Below are positions 18,495-27,137 of a stretch of 64,000 bases of DNA, piece by piece (the first letter of the stretch is position 1; each line of letters begins with the position of its first letter). The stretch is from NCBI GenBank assembly GCA_946481315.1, contig CAMLMH010000002.1, positions 372,001-436,000 of the forward strand, in the 5' to 3' direction. The notes under the pieces are model-generated. The model was not told where the DNA came from, ran no database searches, and saw nothing but the letters and a program-made list of their open reading frames with translations. The stretch is from an uncultured Bacteriovorax sp. (lineage in GTDB: Bacteria; Bdellovibrionota; Bacteriovoracia; Bacteriovoracales; Bacteriovoracaceae). The position numbers and the translations under genes are program-made.

Positions 18495-19538
18495 TTATGC
18501 TGCCCGATTAGTTTCGGCTTTTTCCGTATTTATTAAAGTAATAATTGCTTCATAAATCTTCTCACTGAAGTCCATTTCAAGGCCTGGTTGATAAGATTTA
18601 TTTTTCATACTAAAAATTATAGACTTGAGTGAAGTGTTCCCACTATTAATTTTACCTGATGAGTATTCAAATAAGTGAGCGACAGCACCAATTAACTGAG
18701 AAAAACTATCAATTGAATCACCGGACTTCTGGGCCGGATATCCATTGCCGGATGTACGCTCATGGTGATCCACAATAATTTTTTTACAGCGTTCACTGAG
18801 TTGAAGATGGCTTTTTTTGATTAAATGCAAACCCAGGATGGTGTGTTTTTGAAAAAGCGACTTCTCTTTATCATGTAGGTTTAAATAAGGCGTTCGGGAA
18901 AAGCTAAGAGGGACCTGAGTCAAACCAATGTGTGAAAGATAAGCAGCACAGACAATGTCCGCTAGGGCAGCTTCTTCAATAATGTTTAGTGTGCGCGCCA
19001 GTAAATAGGAAACTGCTACTATACGGTTAGTATGGGTGTCACCCGTTAAATATGTCTTGGCCAGGTGAATGGCCAGCGATACAGTCGGTGAGTGGGTAAC
19101 ACTGAAAGTGACAATGTCAACTCTGGCGTGTTCAATGATTTGAGAAAAATCATTTGAAACACAGGCCTGTTCAAAAGCACCTTGCAAAGAAAAGCCTGGA
19201 TTTTTTTGCAGGAACATTTCTTTTAGTTTCAGGTTCATGATTCTTTCTTTTTCCAGAGGATGCAGTTCGCGCTCCTGTAGGGAAGGAATTTCTGCGGCCG
19301 AAGTTTCCTGGGCCACCAGAAATGTTTTTCGTTGTTTCTTTAAAATGGCGAGTTTACCTCCGCGCTCTAAAAGATAGTCTATAAATTCTTCCAGGTCACG
19401 AGTGAGGGGACGGTTGCCATTTAAAACAAGACTATGTTTTTTATGAACTGGATTAAAAACGTATAGCTGAAAAGGAAATGTTTTCTTTCCTTTCAGGTGT
19501 TCTTTATCAATCAGAAAAAAATCGTATTCAGTCAGCAT
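18495..19538 (-). CDS. Degenerate HD-GYP-domain protein
   Basis: 347 residues from the ATG at 19538, two bases after the stop of the upstream gene; AAGGCTGG precedes it. The N-terminal 90 residues form an unrecognised alpha/beta domain. Residues about 150-340 match HD-GYP: KHTILGLHLI, DHHE (257-260) and NGYP (265-268) are present. The paired HD is replaced by Ser202-His203 (AAYLSHIGLTQVP in place of HDIGK), so hydrolysis of cyclic di-GMP is doubtful. A binding or signalling role in the chemotaxis operon is more likely. Confidence 0.75.
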   Translation of the reverse strand: MLTEYDFFLIDKEHLKGKKTFPFQLYVFNPVHKKHSLVLNGNRPLTRDLEEFIDYLLERGGKLAILKKQRKTFLVAQETSAAEIPSLQERELHPLEKERIMNLKLKEMFLQKNPGFSLQGAFEQACVSNDFSQIIEHARVDIVTFSVTHSPTVSLAIHLAKTYLTGDTHTNRIVAVSYLLARTLNIIEEAALADIVCAAYLSHIGLTQVPLSFSRTPYLNLHDKEKSLFQKHTILGLHLIKKSHLQLSERCKKIIVDHHERTSGNGYPAQKSGDSIDSFSQLIGAVAHLFEYSSGKINSGNTSLKSIIFSMKNKSYQPGLEMDFSEKIYEAIITLINTEKAETNRAA

Positions 19539-19539
19539 A

Positions 19540-22281
19540 TTATCCAGCCTTCTTCTTACCAAAGAGTCCGCCAAAAAAATTCAGCACTTTATTTGGTTCA
19601 TTTTCGCTTGCCGCAGGCCCGTCTTCATCTGTTTGCTCTTCTTTTGTTTTCACTCGCTGAATTGTATCCAGAAACAGAGTGCGCGCCATTTCCAGGGTCG
19701 TCAAGATAGCGTGTTCGTCTTCAGCACGTAGTCCTTCATGAAAATTAACTAACGCCAGTCCCATGCGGTCAACACCATCAAAATAGGGGAACGCCAGCTC
19801 AACGCGCTTATCGGCCAGTTCCTGCTGTGCCCAGGAAGGAAGTTCGATATCTTCCCACGGAAGATTGCGCTCCAGAATTTCCTGACAGCGCCAGGTACTC
19901 ATTGAGCGATTTTGAAAATGCCACAGAAGTGTTTCATTCTTTTTATATTCCGGCCACCAAAGCTTAAGTTCATCACTTACCATAGGTGAATGCATTTCCA
20001 GGTACGAATTATAAGTTTCGATATGTTTCTTTTCCGCAGCTCTGTATTCCCAAAAAACAGTTGCACCATTATATTTGGTGAGAATATCTTCTGCGATTAA
20101 AGTAAAAAGAACTTTAGGCTTGACGTTTTTCTGATAAATCAAATTGAGAAGAGAAATGGAGAGGTCGATTCCTTGAGTATGGAGTTCAATAACCTTAAAT
20201 GAGCCTTCATCCTCGGGATCTATAGCTGCGCCATTTCGTTTTTCAGAAATTGCAGTGCTTTCTCCAATCTCTCTTCCACTGGAAATAAGATCGAACTCTT
20301 CTTTAAGTTTACGATAGTCGATGACGACTTCACCGGCATCATTACGTACATTTTTTGCGATATTAATTTCTGCTTTATGTGACTTTAAGATATTGAGATC
20401 AACGTCCTTTTTCTTATCAGTCAGGTTGTCCCAGCTGTGTTCCTGTTTTTTAGCATCCCCACCCCGATAAAAAGTATCTATTTTGTCAACTTTCCCTTCT
20501 GTACTGGCAGCACGTTCTTTTTCAATATCGAGCTTCGTATTTGAAAGTGATTTAAGATTTAGATCTTCTTCTTCTACCGTATTTCTGGCAGTCTGTTTTT
20601 CGCGTTCTTTATTTTGTGCTTCTTCCAGGACAAGCCCTGAAGATCTGGTCATAAGATTCATTTCTTCATCTTGTTTTAAATCTTCTTTTTCTTGAGAGTC
20701 TTCAGCGCCCAGAACATTATCCTGCGAGACTTTCTTCAAAGAGATATCATCAGGGCCTTCAATGTTATCTCCTTTGTTTCTTTTTTCACTATCAGCCGCT
20801 TCAAGTGCAGATGAGGACTTCTTTTTAGCTAAAGGATCATCTTTCTCATATTCAGAGGTTTTCTCATCAGTCTTCTCGGCACCTGAAGCATCTGTTAACT
20901 GAGATTTTCGCGATGATGTGGTCACACCGTCCATGAAGGTCTCAATATGGTCTGTCGAAGTCGCACCATCCATATTTTCGTCACGAAGTTTATCAACTTC
21001 ACCTTCATGAGTTTTAGTCGGTGACCCTTCCGACTCTTCCTCCCGGCGCTTTTTGCGGGCAGCAGGGGAGAGATCCAGTTCAGTCGATCTGTTTTTTTCT
21101 TTTTGAAGATCGGTATTATCGTAAGCTTCTTTTTCGACTTCTGTTTCTGAGCTTTCATCAAGGTCCATTTTCAGGTTGTTGACTTTTCCTTTGTAGTGAC
21201 CGCCTAGGTCGTCGACTTGCTCTTTTTCTTTTTTGCTGGCAGCTTCTTCAAGTTCAATATGTTTGAGAGCGGCTTTTTTCTTCATATCCAGTAAGGCAGC
21301 CACGTAATCTTCCTGAACTTCTTTTTCTTCTTTACCGGCCTGTAAATCAAGATCAAGACCTTTTTCCCGTTCCTGCAGGTCTATCTCCTCGTCAGCTTTC
21401 TGATCGAGTTTTTTGGTCTGCATGAATTCATCCTGGATCATGTCCTGATACTGTGATTTACGTTTTTTCTCCTCAACAGAAACCTCGTAATCTGTTCTTT
21501 CTTTTTTTCGATAGTCATCAGCAGCTTCCAGGGGAAGCTCCTCGTTTTTTTTCTTGTTGCGATAATAATTATCAATGTCATCAAAGGAGTCTGTTTTTTT
21601 CTTTGTTTCGCCTGATTCAACATCGAGAATTATTTCATCTGTTTTTCGTTTCGATTTCCAGTGAGTCTCAATTAAATCTTCCTGAACCTTCATTTTTCCC
21701 TTTAGGGAGCCGCCATAATCAACAACGTTTTCATCAGCGTCAGAATCTTTTTTCTTACGAATTGAAATTTCTTCAATCGCTGTTTCTTCAGAAACTGAAC
21801 GCTCGCGAATTTTTTCTTCTTCCTGCACTGGTTTTTGTTCAATATTATCTGTCAGAGATTTGACGGCAACGTCTTTTTCTTTGTCAGGTGAAGCTGTTTT
21901 GATCGAACGCAACTGCAACTTAATTTTATACAGCAATGTCTTCGGTGGAGAGTTTTCCAGAATAGATTCTGTGAGACCCACTTTCGTGAATTTTACCAGT
22001 GTCTTGGCAGGAATTTCTTTCGGTGTAAACAACATGGTTTTCGTATGGTAGCGGGAAATTAAAAATCGGTTTTCCTGAAGAAATGTGGCACATTTTTTTG
22101 CATTTGAGCAAAGGATAAGACACTGTCCTGTATTGGCCAGAACCTGGCCTAATTCCTTCAGGTCATCAATCATCGAAATTTCTATATTTTCATCACCCGC
22201 AATTCCTTCGAGAACCTCATTGAGTTTCTTTAAGGCCTCAGACATTGGCGGGACAATAATCAATTGTTTTTTACTTTCCAT
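19540..22281 (-). CDS. Large repeat-rich cytoplasmic protein at head of chemotaxis operon
   Basis: 913 residues from the ATG at 22281; codons upstream to 22323 are open but MESKKQLIIVPP is a better start. Residues about 1-130 form an alpha/beta domain resembling a receiver-like Rossmann fold without the phospho-Asp pattern. About 500 highly charged residues follow, with loose repeats of the type YRxKKKxxELxLE (for example NYYRNKKKNEELPLEAAD, HYKGKVNNLKMDLDE, TFYRGGDAKKQEHSW). The last 230 residues are a globular domain rich in Trp that may be GAF-like. There is no signal peptide. It is the first gene of the minus-strand run to cheX and is divergent from flagellin. No function can be named. 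Confidence 0.7.
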   Translation of the reverse strand: MESKKQLIIVPPMSEALKKLNEVLEGIAGDENIEISMIDDLKELGQVLANTGQCLILCSNAKKCATFLQENRFLISRYHTKTMLFTPKEIPAKTLVKFTKVGLTESILENSPPKTLLYKIKLQLRSIKTASPDKEKDVAVKSLTDNIEQKPVQEEEKIRERSVSEETAIEEISIRKKKDSDADENVVDYGGSLKGKMKVQEDLIETHWKSKRKTDEIILDVESGETKKKTDSFDDIDNYYRNKKKNEELPLEAADDYRKKERTDYEVSVEEKKRKSQYQDMIQDEFMQTKKLDQKADEEIDLQEREKGLDLDLQAGKEEKEVQEDYVAALLDMKKKAALKHIELEEAASKKEKEQVDDLGGHYKGKVNNLKMDLDESSETEVEKEAYDNTDLQKEKNRSTELDLSPAARKKRREEESEGSPTKTHEGEVDKLRDENMDGATSTDHIETFMDGVTTSSRKSQLTDASGAEKTDEKTSEYEKDDPLAKKKSSSALEAADSEKRNKGDNIEGPDDISLKKVSQDNVLGAEDSQEKEDLKQDEEMNLMTRSSGLVLEEAQNKEREKQTARNTVEEEDLNLKSLSNTKLDIEKERAASTEGKVDKIDTFYRGGDAKKQEHSWDNLTDKKKDVDLNILKSHKAEINIAKNVRNDAGEVVIDYRKLKEEFDLISSGREIGESTAISEKRNGAAIDPEDEGSFKVIELHTQGIDLSISLLNLIYQKNVKPKVLFTLIAEDILTKYNGATVFWEYRAAEKKHIETYNSYLEMHSPMVSDELKLWWPEYKKNETLLWHFQNRSMSTWRCQEILERNLPWEDIELPSWAQQELADKRVELAFPYFDGVDRMGLALVNFHEGLRAEDEHAILTTLEMARTLFLDTIQRVKTKEEQTDEDGPAASENEPNKVLNFFGGLFGKKKAG

Positions 22282-22410
22282 ACGCAGCCCACTTTTCGAC
22301 CTAAAAAGCATAGAAGATAACAATTTTTATCAAAAAAATTCACTATTAAGAGCGGAATATCCCGACTACTTTACTCCGGTGAAAATATTGGAGAAAACAC
22401 AACATTTTGT

Positions 22411-22438
22411 TAAAGCTCTGCTCGAATTGTAACGACAA
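22411..22438 (+). promoter_or_regulatory. Candidate sigma-28 (FliA) promoter of the flagellin gene
   Basis: TAAAGCTC at 22411-22418 and AACGACAA at 22431-22438, spaced by 12 bases, partly match TAAAGTTT-N11-GCCGATAA. The leader to the ATG is about 120 bases and contains the small hairpin GAGCA-GTA-TGCTC. The rest of the 247-base divergent region shows nothing else recognisable. Confidence 0.4.
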
Positions 22439-22570
22439 GTTCATCAATCAAAAGCTGAGTCATGGTGACGACGCTTGAAACCACATTCAGTTGAGCAGTA
22501 TGCTCGTTGATCATCTCGCAAAGAGTGTTCAAGACCAGGGAGGGACGACCGAAACTACAGGGAGGATCTC

Positions 22571-23404
22571 ATGGGTTTACGTATCAACACAAACGTTACA
22601 TCACTTGCTGCTCAACGCACACTTGGTGCTAACAACGCAGAACAGGCGTCAACTTTAGGTAAGTTGTCTTCTGGTTCACGAATCGTTAAAGCTGCGGACG
22701 ACGCTGCAGGGTTAGCGATCTCAGAAAAGTTAAGAGCACAAATCAGAGGTGTAAATCAGGCGGAAAGAAACGCTAATGATGGTATCTCGATGATTCAGAC
22801 AGCAGAAGGTGGTCTGAATGAAGCTTCTAACATCCTTATCAGATTAAGAGAACTAGCAGTTCAATCAGCTTCAGATACAGTAGGTGAGTCTGAAAGAAAA
22901 TTTACAGACCTTGAATACCAAAACCTTAAGCAAGAGCTTGAGCGTATTTCACAAGTGACTGAGTTCAACGGTAAAAAACTTCTGAACGGTCAAGGTGATT
23001 CATACGATTTCCAGATTGGTATCAACAATGATGATTTCCAGGACAGAATTAAGTATGATGCCAAGAGATCAAATGCATCTCTAGACGGATTACAAATTGC
23101 TGAACTTTCAGTTCAGTCAAAGGAATCTTCACAAGCTTCACTGGCAAAAATCGATACAGCAATCCAGAACGTATCGGGACAAAGAGCGGAACTTGGTGCG
23201 GTTCAAAACCGTCTGACTTCTACGATCAATAACTTGCAGTCATCTAGTGAAAACCTTTCTGCTGCTAACTCTCGTATCCGTGATACAGATTTCGCTGCAG
23301 AATCAGCTAAGAACACTAAGATGAACATCCTGACTCAAGCAGGTACTTCGGTACTTTCTCAGGCGAACTCTCAAGGTCAGGCTGCACTAAAGCTTATTGG
23401 CTAA
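22571..23404 (+). CDS. fliC: Flagellin
   Basis: 277 residues. The N-terminal D0/D1 signature (MGLRINTNVTSLAAQRTL, then LSSGSRIVKAADDAAGLAI) and the C-terminal half (RDTDFAAESAKNTKMNIL, then QANSQGQAALKLIG) are complete. There is almost no variable D2/D3 region, so the filament surface would be smooth. This is common in Bdellovibrio-type organisms with sheathed flagella. GGGAGGATCTC is a strong ribosome-binding site. It has its own likely sigma-28 promoter and terminator. Such genomes usually have several flagellins, so the paralogue number cannot be assigned. Confidence 0.97.
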   Translation: MGLRINTNVTSLAAQRTLGANNAEQASTLGKLSSGSRIVKAADDAAGLAISEKLRAQIRGVNQAERNANDGISMIQTAEGGLNEASNILIRLRELAVQSASDTVGESERKFTDLEYQNLKQELERISQVTEFNGKKLLNGQGDSYDFQIGINNDDFQDRIKYDAKRSNASLDGLQIAELSVQSKESSQASLAKIDTAIQNVSGQRAELGAVQNRLTSTINNLQSSSENLSAANSRIRDTDFAAESAKNTKMNILTQAGTSVLSQANSQGQAALKLIG

Positions 23405-23438
23405 TTGATTTAAAAAGAATTCTAAGAACGATAAAGAA

Positions 23439-23468
23439 GGGCTGGCCAGTAGGGCCGGCCCTTTTTTT
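23439..23468 (+). terminator. Intrinsic terminator after flagellin
   Basis: Stem GGGCTGGCC (23439-23447) / GGCCGGCCC (23453-23461) with a 5-base loop, then seven T residues. The stop codon of the opposing MBL gene lies inside the T-run, so this hairpin may serve both strands. Confidence 0.9.
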
Positions 23469-24486
23469 ATGGAAGTTTTTTTTGCTGGCCAGGACGAAGG
23501 ATACCGAAGTTTTGAACTTTATGCTTCAACCTCGCCAGTTCCAGATCCTGCATCGGAACCTCAATTCCTTCATTGGTTAACTGAAAAGTTCCAAAGTGCA
23601 TCCCGATACTTTCTTTTGCTTCAAGATCCAGATGGGCAAGTACTGCATCTTCCGGATTCATGTGCATATCTTTCATAAACCAGCGCGGTTCATATGAACC
23701 GATAGGTAAAATGGCAATTTGAGGTATACCCAGTCTATTTTTTATTTCCGTGAAATGTGTGCTGTAACCGGTGTCTCCGGCAAAAAAGAGAGAGAGACTT
23801 TCGCTTTTAAAGTAAGCTCCACCCCAAAATGATTTGAAACGATCAAATGGAGTACGGCTTGACCAGTGTTGAGCAGGTGTCAGAATGAGAGTGAATTCAT
23901 CGCTCAGTTTATAGTCCTGCCACCAATCGAGTTCCACAATCTTTTTTGCTCCGAAACTTTTAATCTTTTCTTTATTAGCAAGCGGAACAATGAAGAGTGG
24001 ATTAAATTTTTCTGCGAGCTTTTCAATCGTTTCGCTGTCCATGTGATCATAATGATTATGCGAGATAAAAACAAAGTCGATGCTGGGAAGATCTTCAAAT
24101 CTTACTCCCGGATCGTGAACGCGCTTAGGGCCGGCAAAAGCTAATGGGGAAGCCCGTTTGGCCCAAACCGGGTCAGTGAGGATGTTCAGGCCCTTGTGCT
24201 GAATGAGATAAGTTGCATGGTTTACAAAAGTGAGAGTCATGCCGTGCTCAACCTTTGCTTCCGGTTTTACAACTGGGTAAGGCGGATAAATTTGATCCGG
24301 CCATTTCTCTTTGGTCGTGAAGAGCCACCATTTAAGCAGGTCTTTAAAACCTTTGGCCGCTATGGTTTTGTCCTGATTATAAAAGATGTTACCGTCGTAA
24401 TGATCACTCAAAGGATAGTCCGTTCTGGCAGATGAGCATGATATTGAAATGAAGGTTATGCATAAAATGAAAATTAATGATTTCAT
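23467..24486 (-). CDS. Lipoprotein MBL-fold hydrolase (NAPE-PLD/UlaG-like)
   Basis: 339 residues. MKSLIFILCITFISISC ends in a plausible lipobox, so it is probably a lipoprotein facing the periplasm. The zinc motif is SHNHYDHMD, followed by FAGDTGYS and IGSYEPRWFMKDMHMNP, characteristic of the NAPE-phospholipase-D-like branch of the MBL fold. Family members hydrolyse N-acyl-phosphatidylethanolamine or related phosphodiesters. It starts within the stop of the GST gene (ATGA overlap), so the two are coupled. Confidence 0.85.
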   Translation of the reverse strand: MKSLIFILCITFISISCSSARTDYPLSDHYDGNIFYNQDKTIAAKGFKDLLKWWLFTTKEKWPDQIYPPYPVVKPEAKVEHGMTLTFVNHATYLIQHKGLNILTDPVWAKRASPLAFAGPKRVHDPGVRFEDLPSIDFVFISHNHYDHMDSETIEKLAEKFNPLFIVPLANKEKIKSFGAKKIVELDWWQDYKLSDEFTLILTPAQHWSSRTPFDRFKSFWGGAYFKSESLSLFFAGDTGYSTHFTEIKNRLGIPQIAILPIGSYEPRWFMKDMHMNPEDAVLAHLDLEAKESIGMHFGTFQLTNEGIEVPMQDLELARLKHKVQNFGILRPGQQKKLP

Positions 24487-25100
24487 CCAGTGAAGACCCG
24501 CGCAGAGATGGCCGCAGGACGTTTCATCAGGCGTTCCATGTATCTTTCCATGACTGGATGGCCTTTGACTAAAAAGTCATGGGCACCGGGAATAATGGAT
24601 GACATGACAATATCCACGGCCGAAAAACCGCTGGAGAGAAAATAATCTTGCTTAGATAGTATTTGTTCATAAGCAGGCAGCACGATAGCACATTGTTTTT
24701 TTACGAATGCGACGTTGTAGTTTTCTTCTTTGTCATCTTCAAAATCCAGAAACATGCGGGCGACAAAGGCTTCGAGTGTCCCGACAGAATGGACCATCCA
24801 CTGATAATAATCTGCCCGGGCCCTTAGATCGTCTCTATGAGGAGCGAGTTTTCCTTCACCGTATTTGTCAACAAGATACAGACAAATAGCAATGGATTCA
24901 TGAATGACTGTATCTCCATCAACAATGGTGGGCAATCTGCCCATCGGATTAACAGATCGATAGTCTTTTGTGTCAAGCTCACCCTGGGCCTTTTTGAGCC
25001 AGATGTTTTCGTAAGGAAGATTAAGTTCTTCGCACAGCCATCGGACGCGGTCACTGCGATCCTGGTAGTACTGGCAATACAGTTTTATTGGCGCAGACAT
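24483..25100 (-). CDS. Glutathione S-transferase family protein
   Basis: 205 residues from the ATG at 25100, chosen because GGGAGC lies 5 bases upstream; an earlier start at 25124 lacks one. The thioredoxin-like N-terminal domain shows NPMGRLPTIVDGD (cis-Pro and GSH site) and HESIAICLYL; a helical C-terminal domain follows. Members conjugate or isomerise substrates with glutathione. In an aromatic-catabolism run it might act on a ring-cleavage product, but no specific role is visible. Confidence 0.85.
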   Translation of the reverse strand: MSAPIKLYCQYYQDRSDRVRWLCEELNLPYENIWLKKAQGELDTKDYRSVNPMGRLPTIVDGDTVIHESIAICLYLVDKYGEGKLAPHRDDLRARADYYQWMVHSVGTLEAFVARMFLDFEDDKEENYNVAFVKKQCAIVLPAYEQILSKQDYFLSSGFSAVDIVMSSIIPGAHDFLVKGHPVMERYMERLMKRPAAISARVFTG

Positions 25101-25114
25101 AGTGCTCCCTTTTA

Positions 25115-25642
25115 CTAACGACAAATGTTTATTGTGTTATTTCCGAATTGATCAAAGTTCGTTTCAACCATTCCGCCGACGTAAGCATCATCATATTTGA
25201 TTTCGAGGCCCAGGAAAGATTTAAAAAGTATACGAAAACCGCGGTTAAGATCATCGTTCATGCGGATAATGTAAGCGTAATTGGTATCGATGATCTGGTT
25301 GCCGTGAGTGCTGAAATGTCCTTCAAACCACTCATCGGCCACCGGACGGTATGAGCAGGCCTGATCACCGGAAGGTAATGTCTGACAGCCCAAAAGCTCC
25401 TGCTTTGTTAAACGCAGCCTGAAGGATTCGTCCGCATTGAAAAAGAAAAGGGCACGCAAAAAAAGATTTTGTCCCCTTTCATTAATGGGAATTTTATAAA
25501 ATTTCATGGCAGAGTAACGAAGGTTATTTGTCTGACAGCTGCCATATTCCCTGGTTATTACTGTATCTAACAGACCCGATGCATTTGCCTGCAGGGCAAA
25601 TGCGAGGGCCCCGAAAAAAAGTATTATTTTAAAAAATTGCAT
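25115..25642 (-). CDS. Secreted protein, unknown function
   Basis: 175 residues from the ATG at 25642; the frame extends to 25690 within the aldehyde dehydrogenase gene. MQFFKIILFFGALAFALQANA is a clear signal peptide cut before SGLL. Five Cys in the mature part (CQTN, GCQT, QACSY, NICR) suggest disulphides. The rest is beta-rich and unassigned. It overlaps the 3' end of the upstream dehydrogenase gene by 14 bases and precedes gst by 14 bases, so it is part of the same transcript. Confidence 0.65.
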   Translation of the reverse strand: MQFFKIILFFGALAFALQANASGLLDTVITREYGSCQTNNLRYSAMKFYKIPINERGQNLFLRALFFFNADESFRLRLTKQELLGCQTLPSGDQACSYRPVADEWFEGHFSTHGNQIIDTNYAYIIRMNDDLNRGFRILFKSFLGLEIKYDDAYVGGMVETNFDQFGNNTINICR

Positions 25643-27116
25643 CAAACCAAACCTTTTTAGCTCGTTCATTACAGTCTGATTCCCACACATGACGGACTTC
25701 CAGATAACTCATAATTCCTTCCGGTCCCATTTCTCTGCCGATTCCGGATTCTTTGAAACCGCCAAACGGCATTCCCGGGTTGAGCAGGTGGTACTCATTG
25801 ATCCATACTGTACCGGCCTCCAGTCTGGAAGCTATATTTTTTGCGCGCGCGTGATCTTTAGACCACACGGCACCGGCCAGCCCGTACTTTGAGTTATTTG
25901 CAAGAGCAACAGCTTCGTCTTCTGTTTTAAATTTTGTTACGCCAACTACTGGTCCAAAAATTTCTTCGTGGAAAATTGTATTTTTCGGAGTAATTTCAAA
26001 TGCGGTTGGTTCAATAAAGTATCCCTTGGAGAAATCACCTTCAGTCAGGCGGTTTCCACCCGAGAGAAGTTTTGCACCTTCTTCTTTTGTTTTATTGATG
26101 AAATTCATAATGGTGTTCATTTGTTTTTCACTGACAACCGGACCAAGTCCCGCATTAGGATCAGCTGTAGGTGCAACTTTCACTTCTTTAATTCTTTTTA
26201 AAAATTTTTCCATGAATGCCGGGTATATAGATTCCTGAACGAGAAGACGAGTCCCTGAATCGCAGGCCTGGCCGGAGTGATACAAGAATGCGTACAAGGA
26301 ACCATCGACAGCAATATCGAGATCAGCATCATCCAGAACAATGTTGGCCGATTTTCCGCCTAATTCCATTGTGGCATTAAGAACATGATCGGCAGACGTT
26401 TTAAGGATCTCTTTACCGACGGCCGTTGATCCGGTGAATGAAACTTTGTTAATCAGCGGATGGGCAAGAAGGGCCCTTCCTGTTTCAGCTCCGCCGGTAA
26501 TAATATTCACTACGCCTGCAGGAACACCTGAATCACGCAGGATTTCTGCCAGAAGAGAAGCTGAACAAGGAGTTTCTTCGGCCGTTTTTAGTACGGTCGT
26601 GCATCCAGTAGCGAGAACCGGACCGATTTTCCATCCGGCCATGACCAGAGGGAAGTTCCACGGTATAATCTGAGCACAGACACCAATGGGAGTGTATTGA
26701 CGGGAGTTGATAGAGAATCCTGCTCGAGTGGCCGATTCATCCGGGATCTCCATTTTTAGCTCTTTAGCAACTTTCGCCATAACTTTAAAAAAGGAAGCTG
26801 TGTTGTGGACATCTGCTTTGGCTTTTCTGAGAGTTGATCCTGAATCGCGCACTTCGATTTCAACCAGTTCTTTAGAGCGCTCTTTCATTTTTTCTGCGAT
26901 CTTAAGTAAAATAGTGGCGCGATCATCCTGAGACATATTTTTCCAGGCATCATTGTAAAAAGCCTGATGGGCCGATTTGACGGCCAGGTCAACGTCAGAA
27001 GTGGAAGGGACATGATAGCGGGCGACTTCCAGACCGGTAGAGGGGTCATAACTGGTTTTTAGTGCTTTATCGCTGGAGCCGACAAATTCATTGTTAATAA
27101 AAAGTTTCACTTCCAT
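25629..27116 (-). CDS. NAD(P)-dependent aldehyde dehydrogenase
   Basis: 495 residues from the ATG at 27116 (GAGGAGAC upstream; the GTG one codon earlier is less likely). The fold is complete: IIPWNFPLVMAGWKIGPVL, FTGSTAVGKEI, the general-base Glu in MELGGKSANIV and the nucleophilic Cys in SGQACDSGTR. Length and sequence fit the betaine/phenylacetaldehyde-type group. Given the Paa genes upstream it may oxidise phenylacetaldehyde or a pathway aldehyde, but the substrate is inference. PaaZ itself is a longer fusion and is not present here. Confidence 0.93.
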   Translation of the reverse strand: MEVKLFINNEFVGSSDKALKTSYDPSTGLEVARYHVPSTSDVDLAVKSAHQAFYNDAWKNMSQDDRATILLKIAEKMKERSKELVEIEVRDSGSTLRKAKADVHNTASFFKVMAKVAKELKMEIPDESATRAGFSINSRQYTPIGVCAQIIPWNFPLVMAGWKIGPVLATGCTTVLKTAEETPCSASLLAEILRDSGVPAGVVNIITGGAETGRALLAHPLINKVSFTGSTAVGKEILKTSADHVLNATMELGGKSANIVLDDADLDIAVDGSLYAFLYHSGQACDSGTRLLVQESIYPAFMEKFLKRIKEVKVAPTADPNAGLGPVVSEKQMNTIMNFINKTKEEGAKLLSGGNRLTEGDFSKGYFIEPTAFEITPKNTIFHEEIFGPVVGVTKFKTEDEAVALANNSKYGLAGAVWSKDHARAKNIASRLEAGTVWINEYHLLNPGMPFGGFKESGIGREMGPEGIMSYLEVRHVWESDCNERAKKVWFDAIF

Positions 27117-27137
27117 CACTGTCTCCTCGTTTAAGGC

